Of a DNA stretch of 64,000 nucleotides, positions 55,301 to 64,000 are shown piece by piece. The notes under the pieces are model-generated. The model was not told the origin of the DNA, did no database searches, and was given only the letters and a program-made list of their open reading frames with translations. Positions within the stretch are counted from its first letter, which is position 1. Each line of letters begins with the position of its first letter. A program made the translations under genes and the position numbers. Origin of the DNA: JACKCP01 sp034007295 (GTDB taxonomy: Bacteria > Desulfobacterota > Desulfobacteria > Desulfobacterales > JACKCP01); the NCBI GenBank assembly GCA_034007295.1, contig JAVERC010000007.1, positions 1-64,000 of the forward strand, read 5' to 3'.

Positions 55301-57451
55301 CTTTACAACCGGCGATCCCTGAAAAACAATTGTTTTATTCAAATCCCTTTCAATGAAGCCTTTCCTTTCAAGCCAGCTTACTGCCGTAACTTCTTTTTTG
55401 CCTTTTTTTTCCCCTTCTAGTATAAGACGGTTAATTTCTCCGGGAGTAATTATAATTTCAGGTGTTTTTTTACTTTTATACCTTAAGGCAGAAAGAATTT
55501 TTTTCATTTCCTTAATTGTAATTCTAGATAAATTATTGAGCATAAACTGTTTTTGAGAAGCATCTTCCTCATAAAGAAGAATACATTCGGATTCCTTAAG
55601 ATCCCTTCCAGCCCTTCCAGCCTCCTGAAGATAATTTTCAAGGGAACCTGGCATATCAGCATGAATTACTATTCTTACATCCTTTTTGTCTATTCCCATT
55701 CCAAAGGCATTGGTAGCACAGATAACAGGAATTTTTCCCTCAACAAAATCATCCTGAATCTGCCTTTTGTCAGGTTCTTCAAGACCTGCATGAAAATGTG
55801 CGGATAAAAGCCCTTTTGAATTTAAAAAACTGCTTATTTTTTTAGTTTCATTTTTAGTAAAGCAATATACAATGCCTGCTCCGCCGTATTCTAAAAGTTT
55901 GTCATTTAAGGTGCTGAATATAAATTCATATTTAGAACAAGCAGTTACAGGCCAGACAGAATATAAAAGATTATCCCTTTCTACTCCTCCGGCAAAAACT
56001 TCAAGCTCTAGACCAAGAACTTCCATGAAATGAGATTTGATTTCTTCAACAACGTCTTTTTTTGCAGTTGCAGTATAAGCACACACAAATGGTTGTTTTT
56101 TATTTTTTTTGCAGTACTTTTTTATGAATTTAGCAACATAAAGATAGTCAGGCCTGAAATCATGCCCCCATTTTGAGATGCAATGTGCTTCATCAAAAAC
56201 AAAACATCCAATATCCCTTGATTCAAGAAGAGATACAATGCTTTCATTTCTAAGCTGTTCTGGTGAGATAAACAAAATGCCGGTATCACCAAGCCTTACC
56301 CTTTCCATTACTGCACCGCGTTCAGGCAGGCTCATGCTACCGTTTATTGTATCTGAGCATAATGTATTAGTATTTTTATTTAAATTATCAACCTGATCCT
56401 TCATAAGAGCTTTTAATGGAGAAATCACAAGTGTAAGCTCTCCAAGCCTTTCAAACCTGTGAAGTGCCGGCACTTGATAACAGATGGATTTTCCACCGCC
56501 TGTTGGAAGAATTCCAAGGACTGGTATCCCTGATAAATTTGCATCAACTATTTGCCTTTGCAAAGGTCTTTTGTCAGAAAGCATTCTATAGTCATCAAAA
56601 CCAAAATAATTTTTCAAGATTGCTTTTGAGTTATTATTTTCTTTGCAATAACTGCAATTTTCATCTCCGCAGTAAAATCTAAGTTTTGTTATTACTTCTG
56701 GAATTTCACCAAACTCGTATTTAACCCAGGGAGGAAGAACCGAGTTCCCACCGGAAACAAGAAGATATGAAAGAATATATGAAAGAATTGGTTTTTTAAT
56801 CTTATTGTAAAAAAAATCATCTTTTACTTTCTCAAACCCATTAATACAGATTTTCCCATGAGTCATATTTTTAAAGACTTCTACAGCTTTTTTTTCATTT
56901 AAAATTTCTGGAGCCAAATAAGAAAAAAAATCAGATATCCCTTTAAAATTATTTTCACTTTCTCTTATAATGGAATCTTTAAAAGCAAATGCATAAAAAG
57001 ACAAAAGATCTGGATTTAGCTCTTTTATTAAACCAAATGAATTGATCTGATCAATAAAAATAGAATATGAAAGCAAAGCATCCTTAACAGGATCGTTTTT
57101 ACCTGTTCTAATAATTTTATAATCTTTAATAAGTTTGTGATATGGATTTTTAGGAAATGCAAGGGGTGATAAAAAAAGGGTATCAATAACAGGAAGCCTA
57201 AACAAATCAGCCTCAGGATAAATGCTTTTAGCGAATAAAAGGTCATGATTTATAATATTGTGTCCAAGAACATAATCAGCTGCTTTTGAAAATTTGTCCA
57301 ACTCATTAAAAGTTTTTCTTATATCTGATATTTGTCCTGATCTAAATTCTTTACCTTTTAAAACAGCCCCTATTTCAAAAATTTTTTGCCCCGGAAGAAC
57401 TTCAAAATCAATTATAAGGGTGTTTTTAAATTTTTTTTCTAATTCATGCAT
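52280..57451 (-). CDS. DEDD exonuclease - RecQ - UvrD/PcrA helicase fusion
   Basis: A 1,723-residue protein with three parts. Residues 1-190 look like a DnaQ/RNase T-type 3'-5' exonuclease: NTLIIDFEVLPGQKIFEIGA has the DXE motif and VLGHNIINHDLLF the second motif; the third motif (NDPVKDALLSY) has no obvious catalytic His/Tyr. Residues about 280-900 are a RecQ helicase: LPTGGGKSICYQVPAL, FVFDEAHCISKWGHDFRPDY, ATNAFGMGIDKKDVRIVIHA, YLQEAGRAGRD. Residues about 1100-1650 are an SF1A helicase: VLAGPGSGKTKTIVHRC, IFVDEYQDIDGTQYELI, VGDDDQNIYSFR, VHSVKGMEFEYVF. A Cys cluster (CGDENCSYC) precedes the RecQ part. Probably DNA repair or restriction of foreign DNA; opposite loading of two motors on DNA is plausible but not shown. 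Confidence 0.92.
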   Translation of the reverse strand: MHELEKKFKNTLIIDFEVLPGQKIFEIGAVLKGKEFRSGQISDIRKTFNELDKFSKAADYVLGHNIINHDLLFAKSIYPEADLFRLPVIDTLFLSPLAFPKNPYHKLIKDYKIIRTGKNDPVKDALLSYSIFIDQINSFGLIKELNPDLLSFYAFAFKDSIIRESENNFKGISDFFSYLAPEILNEKKAVEVFKNMTHGKICINGFEKVKDDFFYNKIKKPILSYILSYLLVSGGNSVLPPWVKYEFGEIPEVITKLRFYCGDENCSYCKENNNSKAILKNYFGFDDYRMLSDKRPLQRQIVDANLSGIPVLGILPTGGGKSICYQVPALHRFERLGELTLVISPLKALMKDQVDNLNKNTNTLCSDTINGSMSLPERGAVMERVRLGDTGILFISPEQLRNESIVSLLESRDIGCFVFDEAHCISKWGHDFRPDYLYVAKFIKKYCKKNKKQPFVCAYTATAKKDVVEEIKSHFMEVLGLELEVFAGGVERDNLLYSVWPVTACSKYEFIFSTLNDKLLEYGGAGIVYCFTKNETKKISSFLNSKGLLSAHFHAGLEEPDKRQIQDDFVEGKIPVICATNAFGMGIDKKDVRIVIHADMPGSLENYLQEAGRAGRDLKESECILLYEEDASQKQFMLNNLSRITIKEMKKILSALRYKSKKTPEIIITPGEINRLILEGEKKGKKEVTAVSWLERKGFIERDLNKTIVFQGSPVVKDEEEALKIIEKLNLSQKTKAIYLRILSVLFNQEQKGFVSADDLIVQLGDIARKDKRFEDSKFIISIISDMANAAIIKKGFAMTAHVKPYGANSSGKKLKNFVAAEIKLLKIMEEMEPFAYENQEKGNLFNLRLMSQKLKSSGFDNITTHGVSIILESISKDMGSQKRKSITIKGGGGTEKVKVVLNSPWEEIRALVFLRQNISKTILDKIMEFIPKKFQEVKFQVLCEFYLEDIHECIKKDFYYNNCDMKFKPEPDLTAIMCLNYLDRTGCVVLKSGIGIIRQAMTLRISPDCKGRQYTLGDYQPLSHYYGQKNVQVHVMEKYAKIGLDKIRNAIVFMSEYFFLPHKTFINKYFKEEKNLIETAMNSEDYRVIVESLSNNIQESIVCAKQDENILVLAGPGSGKTKTIVHRCAWLIKHECVPPNAILVLCFNHHNMMDLKKRIKKLSGAKFVSVMTYHGFAMRVCGRSLAERKILEIEDKNFFKNILTEAVQILNGTKIIAGIEPEDSRNLFLSKYRHIFVDEYQDIDGTQYELISAITGRVEKDADEKITIMAVGDDDQNIYSFRNSNIKFIKQFEKDYDASKYFLVENYRSTYPIIETSNCLISFNKNRMKTNAPIRINQRRKNLILKEDQIDFKDKVCLVFADNYESMGNSVAEEIKRLIKEDVNLSYDDFAVISRFGISKPPLVSTRLALAAESIPFCYLLAKDCGFSISGVREFQKFFNYIEDNIEKSILPSQVKKDVLNLFDNENIWTKQLSELLDIWDEINGEIPVFIYELKKFFIEAFFEEKRDPKTGNGVFLGTVHSVKGMEFEYVFITDGGWDRPDILQSEDETRLYYVGMTRAKKGLFLYSLKDQKNLHIQKINNFPYVFQKRAKNVSIMGYKPGFRVDIIGMKDLFISYPGFFRADHPIHSNLKKLNPKDKVSLFFESNTGKIFITDEFKNKIGQLSEAGCRKWGNILKNPTKKVAARVLAIVGRKKENDDNIKLKEKIKVDQWELPIIEVLHE

Positions 57452-57631
57452 AAAAGCTCTTTATAAATCATTAATTTTATTACTTTGTTAATGAAGTAAA
57501 CAAAAAATATCAATCAAAAAAGCCTATATTCCCACAAAACAAAATAAAATCATAAATTATTTATTGAGCAAAAAAATATAAATTTTAGCCGGTTTCAAAA
57601 TTCTCTAGAGCTGAATACTTAAAAATTGTAG

Positions 57632-57781
57632 TTATTAATTTGCCAAAAAATAAAATTTTTTGTTCAGTTCAACTAAAATGAAAAATTTAAGCTTTAGGAT
57701 AAATGAAGTATTTTGAGAATTAAATTTTGAAACTGACTTTAGGATGGGAAAAAAGTTCTTTTTTGTTCAGCAGCAGATTAA
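57632..57781 (-). repeat. Family A inverted-repeat element, diverged
   Basis: Starts TAATTTGCCAAAAAATAAAA and ends TTCTTTTTTGTTCAGCAGCA, with the AAATTTAAGCTTTAGGATAA and TGAGAATTAAATTTTGA central blocks. Confidence 0.75.
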
Positions 57782-57828
57782 AAGCTGGATTGAACATTTT
57801 ATTTTTTTTAATTTAAAAAATTTTATGA

Positions 57829-57979
57829 ATTAGTAATCGGCCGAAAACGAAAATTTTTTGTTCAGTTCAAGAAAGATGAGAAATTTAACCTTTAGGATAC
57901 ATTTAGTATTTTGAGGATTAAATTTTGAATCTGACACAGAAATGGACAAAAAAGGCCGTTTTCGTTCAACAACGAATTA
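57829..57979 (-). repeat. Family A inverted-repeat element
   Basis: Near-perfect copy, TAGTAATCGGCCGAAAACGA to GGCCGTTTTCGTTCAACAAC. Family B copy 3 begins directly after it. Confidence 0.9.
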
Positions 57980-58135
57980 AGTCGATTACACCTAGAAAAT
58001 ATGAAACTCCAGGGGATTTTCAATTTCGCCTCATATTCTTCTTTAAATTGCATCACAAATAGCAAAAGTATGGCCTGATACAATTTGAACTTATAAGCAG
58101 CGAACTTGAAAGTAATGTAATCTAGGTAATAGACA
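57980..58135 (+). repeat. Family B dispersed repeat, copy 3
   Basis: AAATATGAAACTCCAGGGGA, TTTTCAATTTCGCC, GGCCTGATACAATTTG and AGCAGCGAACTTGAAAGT match the other two copies. Its outer edges (GATTACACCTAG and CTAGGTAATAG) are partly inverted repeats. Confidence 0.65.
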
Positions 58136-58154
58136 ACATTCTTTTTTAAAAGGG

Positions 58155-58189
58155 ACAAAAAAAGAGCCCTTAATTTTTTAAGGGCTCTT
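58155..58189 (-). terminator. Rho-independent terminator of groESL
   Basis: AAGAGCCCTTAA pairs with TTAAGGGCTCTT (12 bp, 4-nt loop); on the minus strand it is followed by seven T. It lies about 30 bp after the groEL stop codon. Confidence 0.85.
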
Positions 58190-58219
58190 ATATATTTAAC
58201 AGGATAAATTAAGCAGAAA

Positions 58220-59881
<1,662 letters not shown>

Positions 59882-59948
59882 TTAATTTTTTAAGTTAAAC
59901 ATTAAATAAAACTAAGGTATATATTTGAAATATAACAGGGAGATTAAT

Positions 59949-60242
59949 TTACTCTACTACTGCGTAAATATCATCCTGTCCCATTATGATATATTCTTCA
60001 CCGTCAAGTTTAAGCTCATGTCCGCCGTATTTGCTGAACAAAACTTTATCGCCAACTTTTAGTTCCATTGGAATGGGTTTTCCGTCATTTGTAATTCTGC
60101 CGTTTCCAACAGCTACAACCTCTCCTTCAGAAGGCTTTTCTTTTGCTGTATCAGGGATGATAATGCCGCCCTTTGTTTTTGCAGGCTCTTCGATTCTTTT
60201 TACTACAACACGATCCTGAAGAGGCTTAATATTCATCTTCAC
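59949..60242 (-). CDS. groES: Co-chaperonin GroES
   Basis: Lid of the GroEL chamber. The 97 residues contain [20 protein letters not shown], the mobile loop [23 protein letters not shown], and [20 protein letters not shown]. Its ATG follows AAGGAGAAG. No CIRCE inverted repeat (TTAGCACTC/GAGTGCTAA) is visible in the 103 bp upstream, so HrcA control at this promoter is unlikely; a possible minus-strand promoter is TTCACG-18 bp-TATAAC. FmdB is encoded upstream on the same strand. Confidence 0.97.
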   Translation of the reverse strand: MKMNIKPLQDRVVVKRIEEPAKTKGGIIIPDTAKEKPSEGEVVAVGNGRITNDGKPIPMELKVGDKVLFSKYGGHELKLDGEEYIIMGQDDIYAVVE

Positions 60243-60345
60243 TTCTCCTTATATTTAACTGTTAAATTGTTATAATTTATAAAAACTTCCAACGTGAAAG
60301 ACTTTAAGCACAAATTTTTAATTGTAAAGCCACAAATTTTATTTT

Positions 60346-60618
60346 TTATTCTTCAGAGCTAGAAGTCTGTTTATCAGCAAGGTTTCCTGCAGGAACAGAA
60401 GCATGAGCTGAACTGTCTTTTGCTCCAGAAGTATTTTTACCGCCGTAATCTGTCACATACCAGCCTGTTCCCTTTAGGTGGAAACTGCTTTTGGAAATAA
60501 GTCTTTTCATTGGTCCTTTACCGCAGAATCTGCATGTTTTTGGACCTTCTTCTGAAATACCTTGTATAACTTCATCTACCTTGCCGCAGTTTTCACAGCC
60601 ATACTCATAAATGGGCAT
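60346..60618 (-). CDS. FmdB-family zinc-ribbon protein
   Basis: A 90-residue protein. The N-terminal ~45 residues are a zinc ribbon with two CXXC pairs (YGCENCGK and [14 protein letters not shown]), matching the FmdB/putative regulatory protein family; [13 protein letters not shown] is the conserved following motif. The C-terminal ~30 residues are Ser/Ala/Thr-rich and disordered. The role is unknown despite its frequent annotation as a regulator. A family A repeat lies 31 bp upstream of the start codon. Confidence 0.92.
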   Translation of the reverse strand: MPIYEYGCENCGKVDEVIQGISEEGPKTCRFCGKGPMKRLISKSSFHLKGTGWYVTDYGGKNTSGAKDSSAHASVPAGNLADKQTSSSEE

Positions 60619-60648
60619 CTTAAATCCCCCTGTTTAAATTTTTACTTC

Positions 60649-60796
60649 TTAGTTGCTGAGAGAAAACGGCATTTTTTTCATTCTAAAGTCAGATCCAAAA
60701 TTTAATCCTCAAAATACTCCATGTATCCTAAAGGTTAAATTTTTCATCTTCTTTGAACTGAACAAAAAATTCTCGTTTTCGGACAATCACTATTTA
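60649..60796 (+). repeat. Family A inverted-repeat element
   Basis: Left end TTAGTTGCTGAGAGAAAACG, right end CTCGTTTTCGGACAATCACT, with TA on both sides. It lies between the HEXXH gene and the FmdB gene. Confidence 0.88.
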
Positions 60797-60873
60797 AAGA
60801 CATGTTAAAATTAGTCAGATTTTTTTCGTTGTCAACCCCCTGCCAGAATTTTTTTATATCTTAAAATAAACAC

Positions 60874-61386
60874 CTAAAATGAAAGATGATTTTTAAAAAA
60901 ATCAAAGACTTTACTTCTACCCTGAATTGCATTTTTTTCCATTATATTTCTTGTAATTTCATGAACTATTTTTTCTTCGGCATACATTTCTTCCTCATCT
61001 GCCTCAAATTTCTTTATATATTTTGAAAACCTGACAACATGAACAAGCTCATGTATTATTATGTAAAAAAGAAAAGGGTCCATTAAAAAATCAAATTTTT
61101 CAATCCTGTCTAAAATTGTACTGTCCTGAATACAAATCCTGTAAATAGTATACAATGAAGAGTTAAAAGGACTGCCCCAGGGTCTTGCGTCATATTTTAC
61201 AACCTGGGCAAAGGCTTTTTCTGCTATTTCATGGGATTTCAAATCTTTTTTTGTCTTAAAATCATATTTTATCTTTTTCCAGTCAGAGTCAGACATTTTA
61301 TAGAAATCTGCTGTCATTTCCTCTGACCTTGAGATAACGGTATTTAAAAGACTCAATTCTTTTGGTGAAAAAAGCTCATTTCCCAT
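60874..61386 (-). CDS. Unknown HEXXH protein (metalloprotease-like)
   Basis: About 170 residues, no signal peptide or membrane helix. YIIIHELVHVVRFSKYIKKF contains HELVH, the zinc-binding motif of gluzincin/metzincin-type peptidases, and the acidic ADEEEMYAEEKIVHEI 15 residues later could supply a third ligand. The preceding SPFNSSLYTIYRICIQDSTI is conserved-looking. I choose the ATG at 61386 (MGNELFSPKEL) because AAGGA lies 9 nt upstream; the frame extends to 61419. Function unknown; peptidase activity is an inference from the motif alone. Confidence 0.65.
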   Translation of the reverse strand: MGNELFSPKELSLLNTVISRSEEMTADFYKMSDSDWKKIKYDFKTKKDLKSHEIAEKAFAQVVKYDARPWGSPFNSSLYTIYRICIQDSTILDRIEKFDFLMDPFLFYIIIHELVHVVRFSKYIKKFEADEEEMYAEEKIVHEITRNIMEKNAIQGRSKVFDFFKNHLSF

Positions 61387-61484
61387 TTTTATTATTCCTT
61401 GAGTATTGTTTATTAACAATGAGCCGTTTTTTTATAAACAGATGCTGGAAGAAAACTGCCTTCAGCTGAATATACAAGATAATA

Positions 61485-61519
61485 AAAAAATTACGGAATC
61501 AATTTGACAAATGATTCCG
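61485..61519 (-). terminator. Rho-independent terminator downstream of alaS
   Basis: CGGAATCA pairs with TGATTCCG around AATTTGACAAA-type loop sequence. On the minus strand it is followed by TAATTTTTTTATT. It is 216 bp after the alaS stop, with the family C palindrome in between. Confidence 0.6.
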
Positions 61520-61540
61520 CAAATTAAAACATCCAATTTT

Positions 61541-61713
61541 TGTAACTTTTCAGTTACTATAGAAAGACTGCTGAATCATTTCTGAGCATCATTCTCGCTA
61601 ACGCTCCCAGACATGAGATAAAAAAGCCATCTCATGAAACCGGCTCAGGAAAATACAGCAACCATTTTTTCAGCAGACTGGCTTTTTTCTCGGTTTACAG
61701 CTGAAAGTTACTC
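61541..61713. repeat. Family C: large nested palindrome
   Basis: A 173-bp region of concentric inverted repeats: GTAACTTTTCAG/CTGAAAGTTAC at the outside, GACTGCTGAA/TTCAGCAGAC, then CTGAGC/GCTCAG, with CATGAGAT/ATCTCATG in the centre. It is more GC-rich than its surroundings. Only one copy is present here. Confidence 0.6.
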
Positions 61714-61735
61714 ATTTTTTTATTTAAAGCTTTTT

Positions 61736-64000
61736 TCAACTGTTTTTTTCAACAAGTTCAAAAACAAGATTTAGGGCATCCAAAAGTTTTGAAGGATCAG
61801 TTCCGCCTGCCTGGGCCATATCAGCACGCCCTCCTCCGCCTCCGCCAACAACCGCCGCACAATCTTTAACAAGTTTTCCTGCATTGAACCTGTCTGTAAG
61901 ATCCTTTGTGACACCTGCTGTCAAAAAAACCTTGTCCCCTGATTTTGAACCAAGAAGAACTATTCCTGATTTAATTTTATTTTTAAGCTTGTCTGTAAGA
62001 TCTCTTAAAGCACCCTGATTATCTGCTTCAACTTCCTTTGAAACAACATTGATTCCATTGATAACCCTGATCTCATCTTCAATATTTCCAGACTTTGATT
62101 CGGCAATTTTAGCCTTAAGCTTTTCAACTTCCTTTTCTAGTTCCTTTGAATGCTTTATATGCTTATCAAGTCTTAAAACCAGGTTTTCAGGCCTTTCCCT
62201 GAAAAGAGAAGCTGCTTCAACAAGCTGTCTTTCACGGGCCTGCATATATAATAAAGCCATTTGGCCGGTAACAGCCTCCATCCTTCTTACACCCGCAGCA
62301 ATTCCTGTTTCAGACAATATTTTAAAAAGACCTATATTTCCAGACCTTGATGTGTGTGTTCCTCCGCAAAGTTCCATGCTGACATCTTCAACAGAAACAA
62401 CCCTTACCCTTTCTCCGTATTTTTCCTCAAAAAGGGCTGTTGCACCTGAATTAATGGCTTCATCAATTGCCATTTCATTTACTGTAACATCATAGTTTTC
62501 TATTATTCTTTTATTTACCCACTGCTCTATTTTTTCTATTTCTTCTGGAGTGACAGGAGAAAAGTGAGTGAAGTCAAATCTCAGCCTTTCATGGCTTACA
62601 AGAGAACCAGCCTGTTTTACGTGATCTCCCAGAATATTTTTAAGTGCTGCATGAAGAAGATGGGTTGCAGTGTGGTTTCTTGCAGTATTTTTCCTTTTAT
62701 CTTCGTCTACTTCAAGAAAAACTGTTTCACCTTTTTTTATTTCGCCTTTGGTTACCCTTAACCTGTGGACCCTTATTCCTGAAGGATCATTTATTGTATC
62801 AAAAACTTCCCCTTCAAATCCGTCTGTTTTTATTATTCCGCTGTCTCCTGCCTGTCCGCCTGACTGTGCATAAAAAGGAGTATTTTTAACAACTATATCA
62901 ATTGTTTCACCATTGGAGGCAAAATCTTTTTCTTTACCGTCAATAACAATTTTTACAACTTCAGAACTTGATTTTGTAGAGGAATACCCCTCAAATTCTG
63001 TTTTAAAACCATTTGAAGCAAGTTCCTTATATGCATCTATTGCAGAAGAAAATGCCACGTCTTTTTTTGACATCTGCCTCTGTTTTTCCATGCATGCTTC
63101 AAAACCTTCCATATCAAGACTGAATTTTTTGTCCTTTAAAACATCCTTTACAATGTCTGGAGGAAATCCATAGGTGTCATAAAGCTTGAAAATAAGATCG
63201 CCCGGCACTTTTGACTCATTTTTTTTCTCAAGCTCTGATACAGCTTCATCAAGGTGCTTCAATCCAATATCAAGTGTTTCCGAAAATCTTTTTTCCTCGT
63301 TTTCAATAACATTCATGATAAAACTTCCGGAATCCTTGAGTTCCGGAAAAACATCATTCATCATATCCAAAACTACTTTTGAAGTTTCATGCAAAAAAGG
63401 TCTGTGAAGGCCAAGCTGTCTTCCATATCTTATTGCCCTTCTCATAATTCTTCTTAAAACATATCCCCGTCCCTCATTTGAAGGAAGAACTCCGTCTCCA
63501 ATAAGAAAACAGGCTGCACGGCTGTGATCTGCAATAACCTTCATTGCAACATCCGATGCCTCAGAGCTTCCTGCCTTAATTTTTGATAAATCTTCAACCT
63601 TTTTTATTATTGGAGTAAAAAGATCTGTCTCATAATTTGTTTTAACTCCCTGAAGAATGGAGGCTATTCTTTCAAGTCCCATGCCTGTATCAATACTTGG
63701 CTTTGGAAGAGGCGTAAGTGTTCCTGATTCATCTCTGTTGAACTGCATAAAAACAAGATTCCATAGTTCAAGAAATCTGTCGCATTCGCACCCGAGATCA
63801 CAGTCTGGTGAACCGCAGCCGTGTTCGTTTCCCCTGTCTATATGAATTTCAGAACATGGTCCGCAAGGGCCTGTATCTCCCATTGCCCAAAAATTGTCCT
63901 TTTCACCCATTCTATAAATTTTTTCCTTTGGAATCCCAATTACTTTATTCCAGATTTCAAAGGCTTCATCATCATCTTCATAAATAGATATAAGAAGCTT
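61736..64000 (-). CDS. alaS: Alanyl-tRNA synthetase (5' end outside window)
   Basis: Charges tRNA-Ala. The minus-strand frame stays open to the right edge, so the N-terminal part of the catalytic domain is missing; 755 codons are present. Visible: GDTGPCGPCSEIHIDRG with the CDRFLELWNLVFMQFNRDE class II region, GRGYVLRRIMRRAIRYG, the editing-domain zinc ligands in HTATHLLHAALKNIL and MELCGGTHTSRSGNIG, and the C-Ala domain with GGGGGGRADMAQAGG. The stop is at 61736. No additional regulatory feature is seen within the window. Confidence 0.97.
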   Translation of the reverse strand, partial: KLLISIYEDDDEAFEIWNKVIGIPKEKIYRMGEKDNFWAMGDTGPCGPCSEIHIDRGNEHGCGSPDCDLGCECDRFLELWNLVFMQFNRDESGTLTPLPKPSIDTGMGLERIASILQGVKTNYETDLFTPIIKKVEDLSKIKAGSSEASDVAMKVIADHSRAACFLIGDGVLPSNEGRGYVLRRIMRRAIRYGRQLGLHRPFLHETSKVVLDMMNDVFPELKDSGSFIMNVIENEEKRFSETLDIGLKHLDEAVSELEKKNESKVPGDLIFKLYDTYGFPPDIVKDVLKDKKFSLDMEGFEACMEKQRQMSKKDVAFSSAIDAYKELASNGFKTEFEGYSSTKSSSEVVKIVIDGKEKDFASNGETIDIVVKNTPFYAQSGGQAGDSGIIKTDGFEGEVFDTINDPSGIRVHRLRVTKGEIKKGETVFLEVDEDKRKNTARNHTATHLLHAALKNILGDHVKQAGSLVSHERLRFDFTHFSPVTPEEIEKIEQWVNKRIIENYDVTVNEMAIDEAINSGATALFEEKYGERVRVVSVEDVSMELCGGTHTSRSGNIGLFKILSETGIAAGVRRMEAVTGQMALLYMQARERQLVEAASLFRERPENLVLRLDKHIKHSKELEKEVEKLKAKIAESKSGNIEDEIRVINGINVVSKEVEADNQGALRDLTDKLKNKIKSGIVLLGSKSGDKVFLTAGVTKDLTDRFNAGKLVKDCAAVVGGGGGGRADMAQAGGTDPSKLLDALNLVFELVEKNS

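Larger units (their letters stand above)
57452..58219. other. Intergenic region filled by repeats
   Basis: 768 bp between the helicase fusion and groEL. It consists largely of two same-orientation family A copies, one family B copy and the groEL terminator; 57452-57631 shows nothing recognisable. The open frame at 57892-58158 is read across the repeats and is not a gene. Confidence 0.75.

Noticed and set aside
57892..58158. 88-codon open frame on the minus strand
   Set aside because: Composed of a family B and a family A repeat; the equivalent frame in the family B copy at 1103-1230 is interrupted by a stop codon.
60243..60345. CIRCE element before groES
   Set aside because: The TTAGCACTC/GAGTGCTAA inverted repeat is not present.

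Overview
The window is AT-rich, gene-dense chromosomal DNA from a bacterium that I place, from gene content alone, among low-GC Desulfobacterota (Desulfobacterales-like). The reasons are a DUF6178-type protein, a ~600-residue acyl-CoA dehydrogenase, ferredoxin-linked indolepyruvate oxidoreductase (iorAB), mnmH, many PAS/two-component proteins, and the ffh-rpsP-khpA-rimM-trmD-SPOUT-rplS-rnhB-yraN-rsmI gene order. This is inference; no rRNA gene is present to confirm it.

Layout. 1-757: 5' part of a response-regulator/PAS protein (minus strand). 1.7-4.0 kb: pta-ackA acetate/ATP operon with a clear promoter. 4.2-10.4 kb: minus-strand translation operon starting at ffh. 10.5-12.8 kb: rlmN and a PP-loop sulfurtransferase-like enzyme, convergent. 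13.1-17.3 kb: AAA ATPase and HelD-like SF1 helicase, a possible defence or transcription-recycling pair. 17.4-20.5 kb: hybrid sensor kinase and response regulator. 20.8-23.4 kb: BASS/ACR3-type transporter divergent from a PAS-sigma54 activator with triple operator-like palindromes between them. 23.8-29.9 kb: a 2,035-residue Ser/Thr kinase-ATPase-GAF-PAS-histidine kinase-receiver protein. 29.9-34.3 kb: radical SAM protein, DUF89 protein, an orphan DUF4304-like gene and a membrane-anchored phosphate-binding/OmpA fusion. 34.9-46.6 kb: acyl-CoA dehydrogenase, MBL-fold hydrolase, sirtuin, DUF6178, nitroreductase, rdgB, AmpG-type permease, PAS protein, and MscS linked to a degenerate-ATPase-like protein. 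47.0-57.5 kb: iorAB with a secreted VCBS protein, mnmH, and a 1,723-residue exonuclease-RecQ-UvrD fusion. 58.2-64.0 kb: groESL, FmdB-type zinc ribbon, an HEXXH protein and alaS (cut by the right edge).

The most striking unexplained structure is a dispersed family (family A) of ~150-bp long-palindrome elements in intergenic gaps. I count about 12-13 near-complete copies and about eight fragments. Both ends carry related inverted repeats built around CGAAAACG, the middle is a second palindrome, and most intact copies are bounded by TA on both sides. This matches the design of TA-inserting miniature elements such as Correia or RUP elements. Several copies are tandem or nested, and two supply the stop codon of the adjacent gene. 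A second family (family B) occurs three times, and one isolated nested palindrome (family C) lies downstream of alaS. No transposase gene is in the window.
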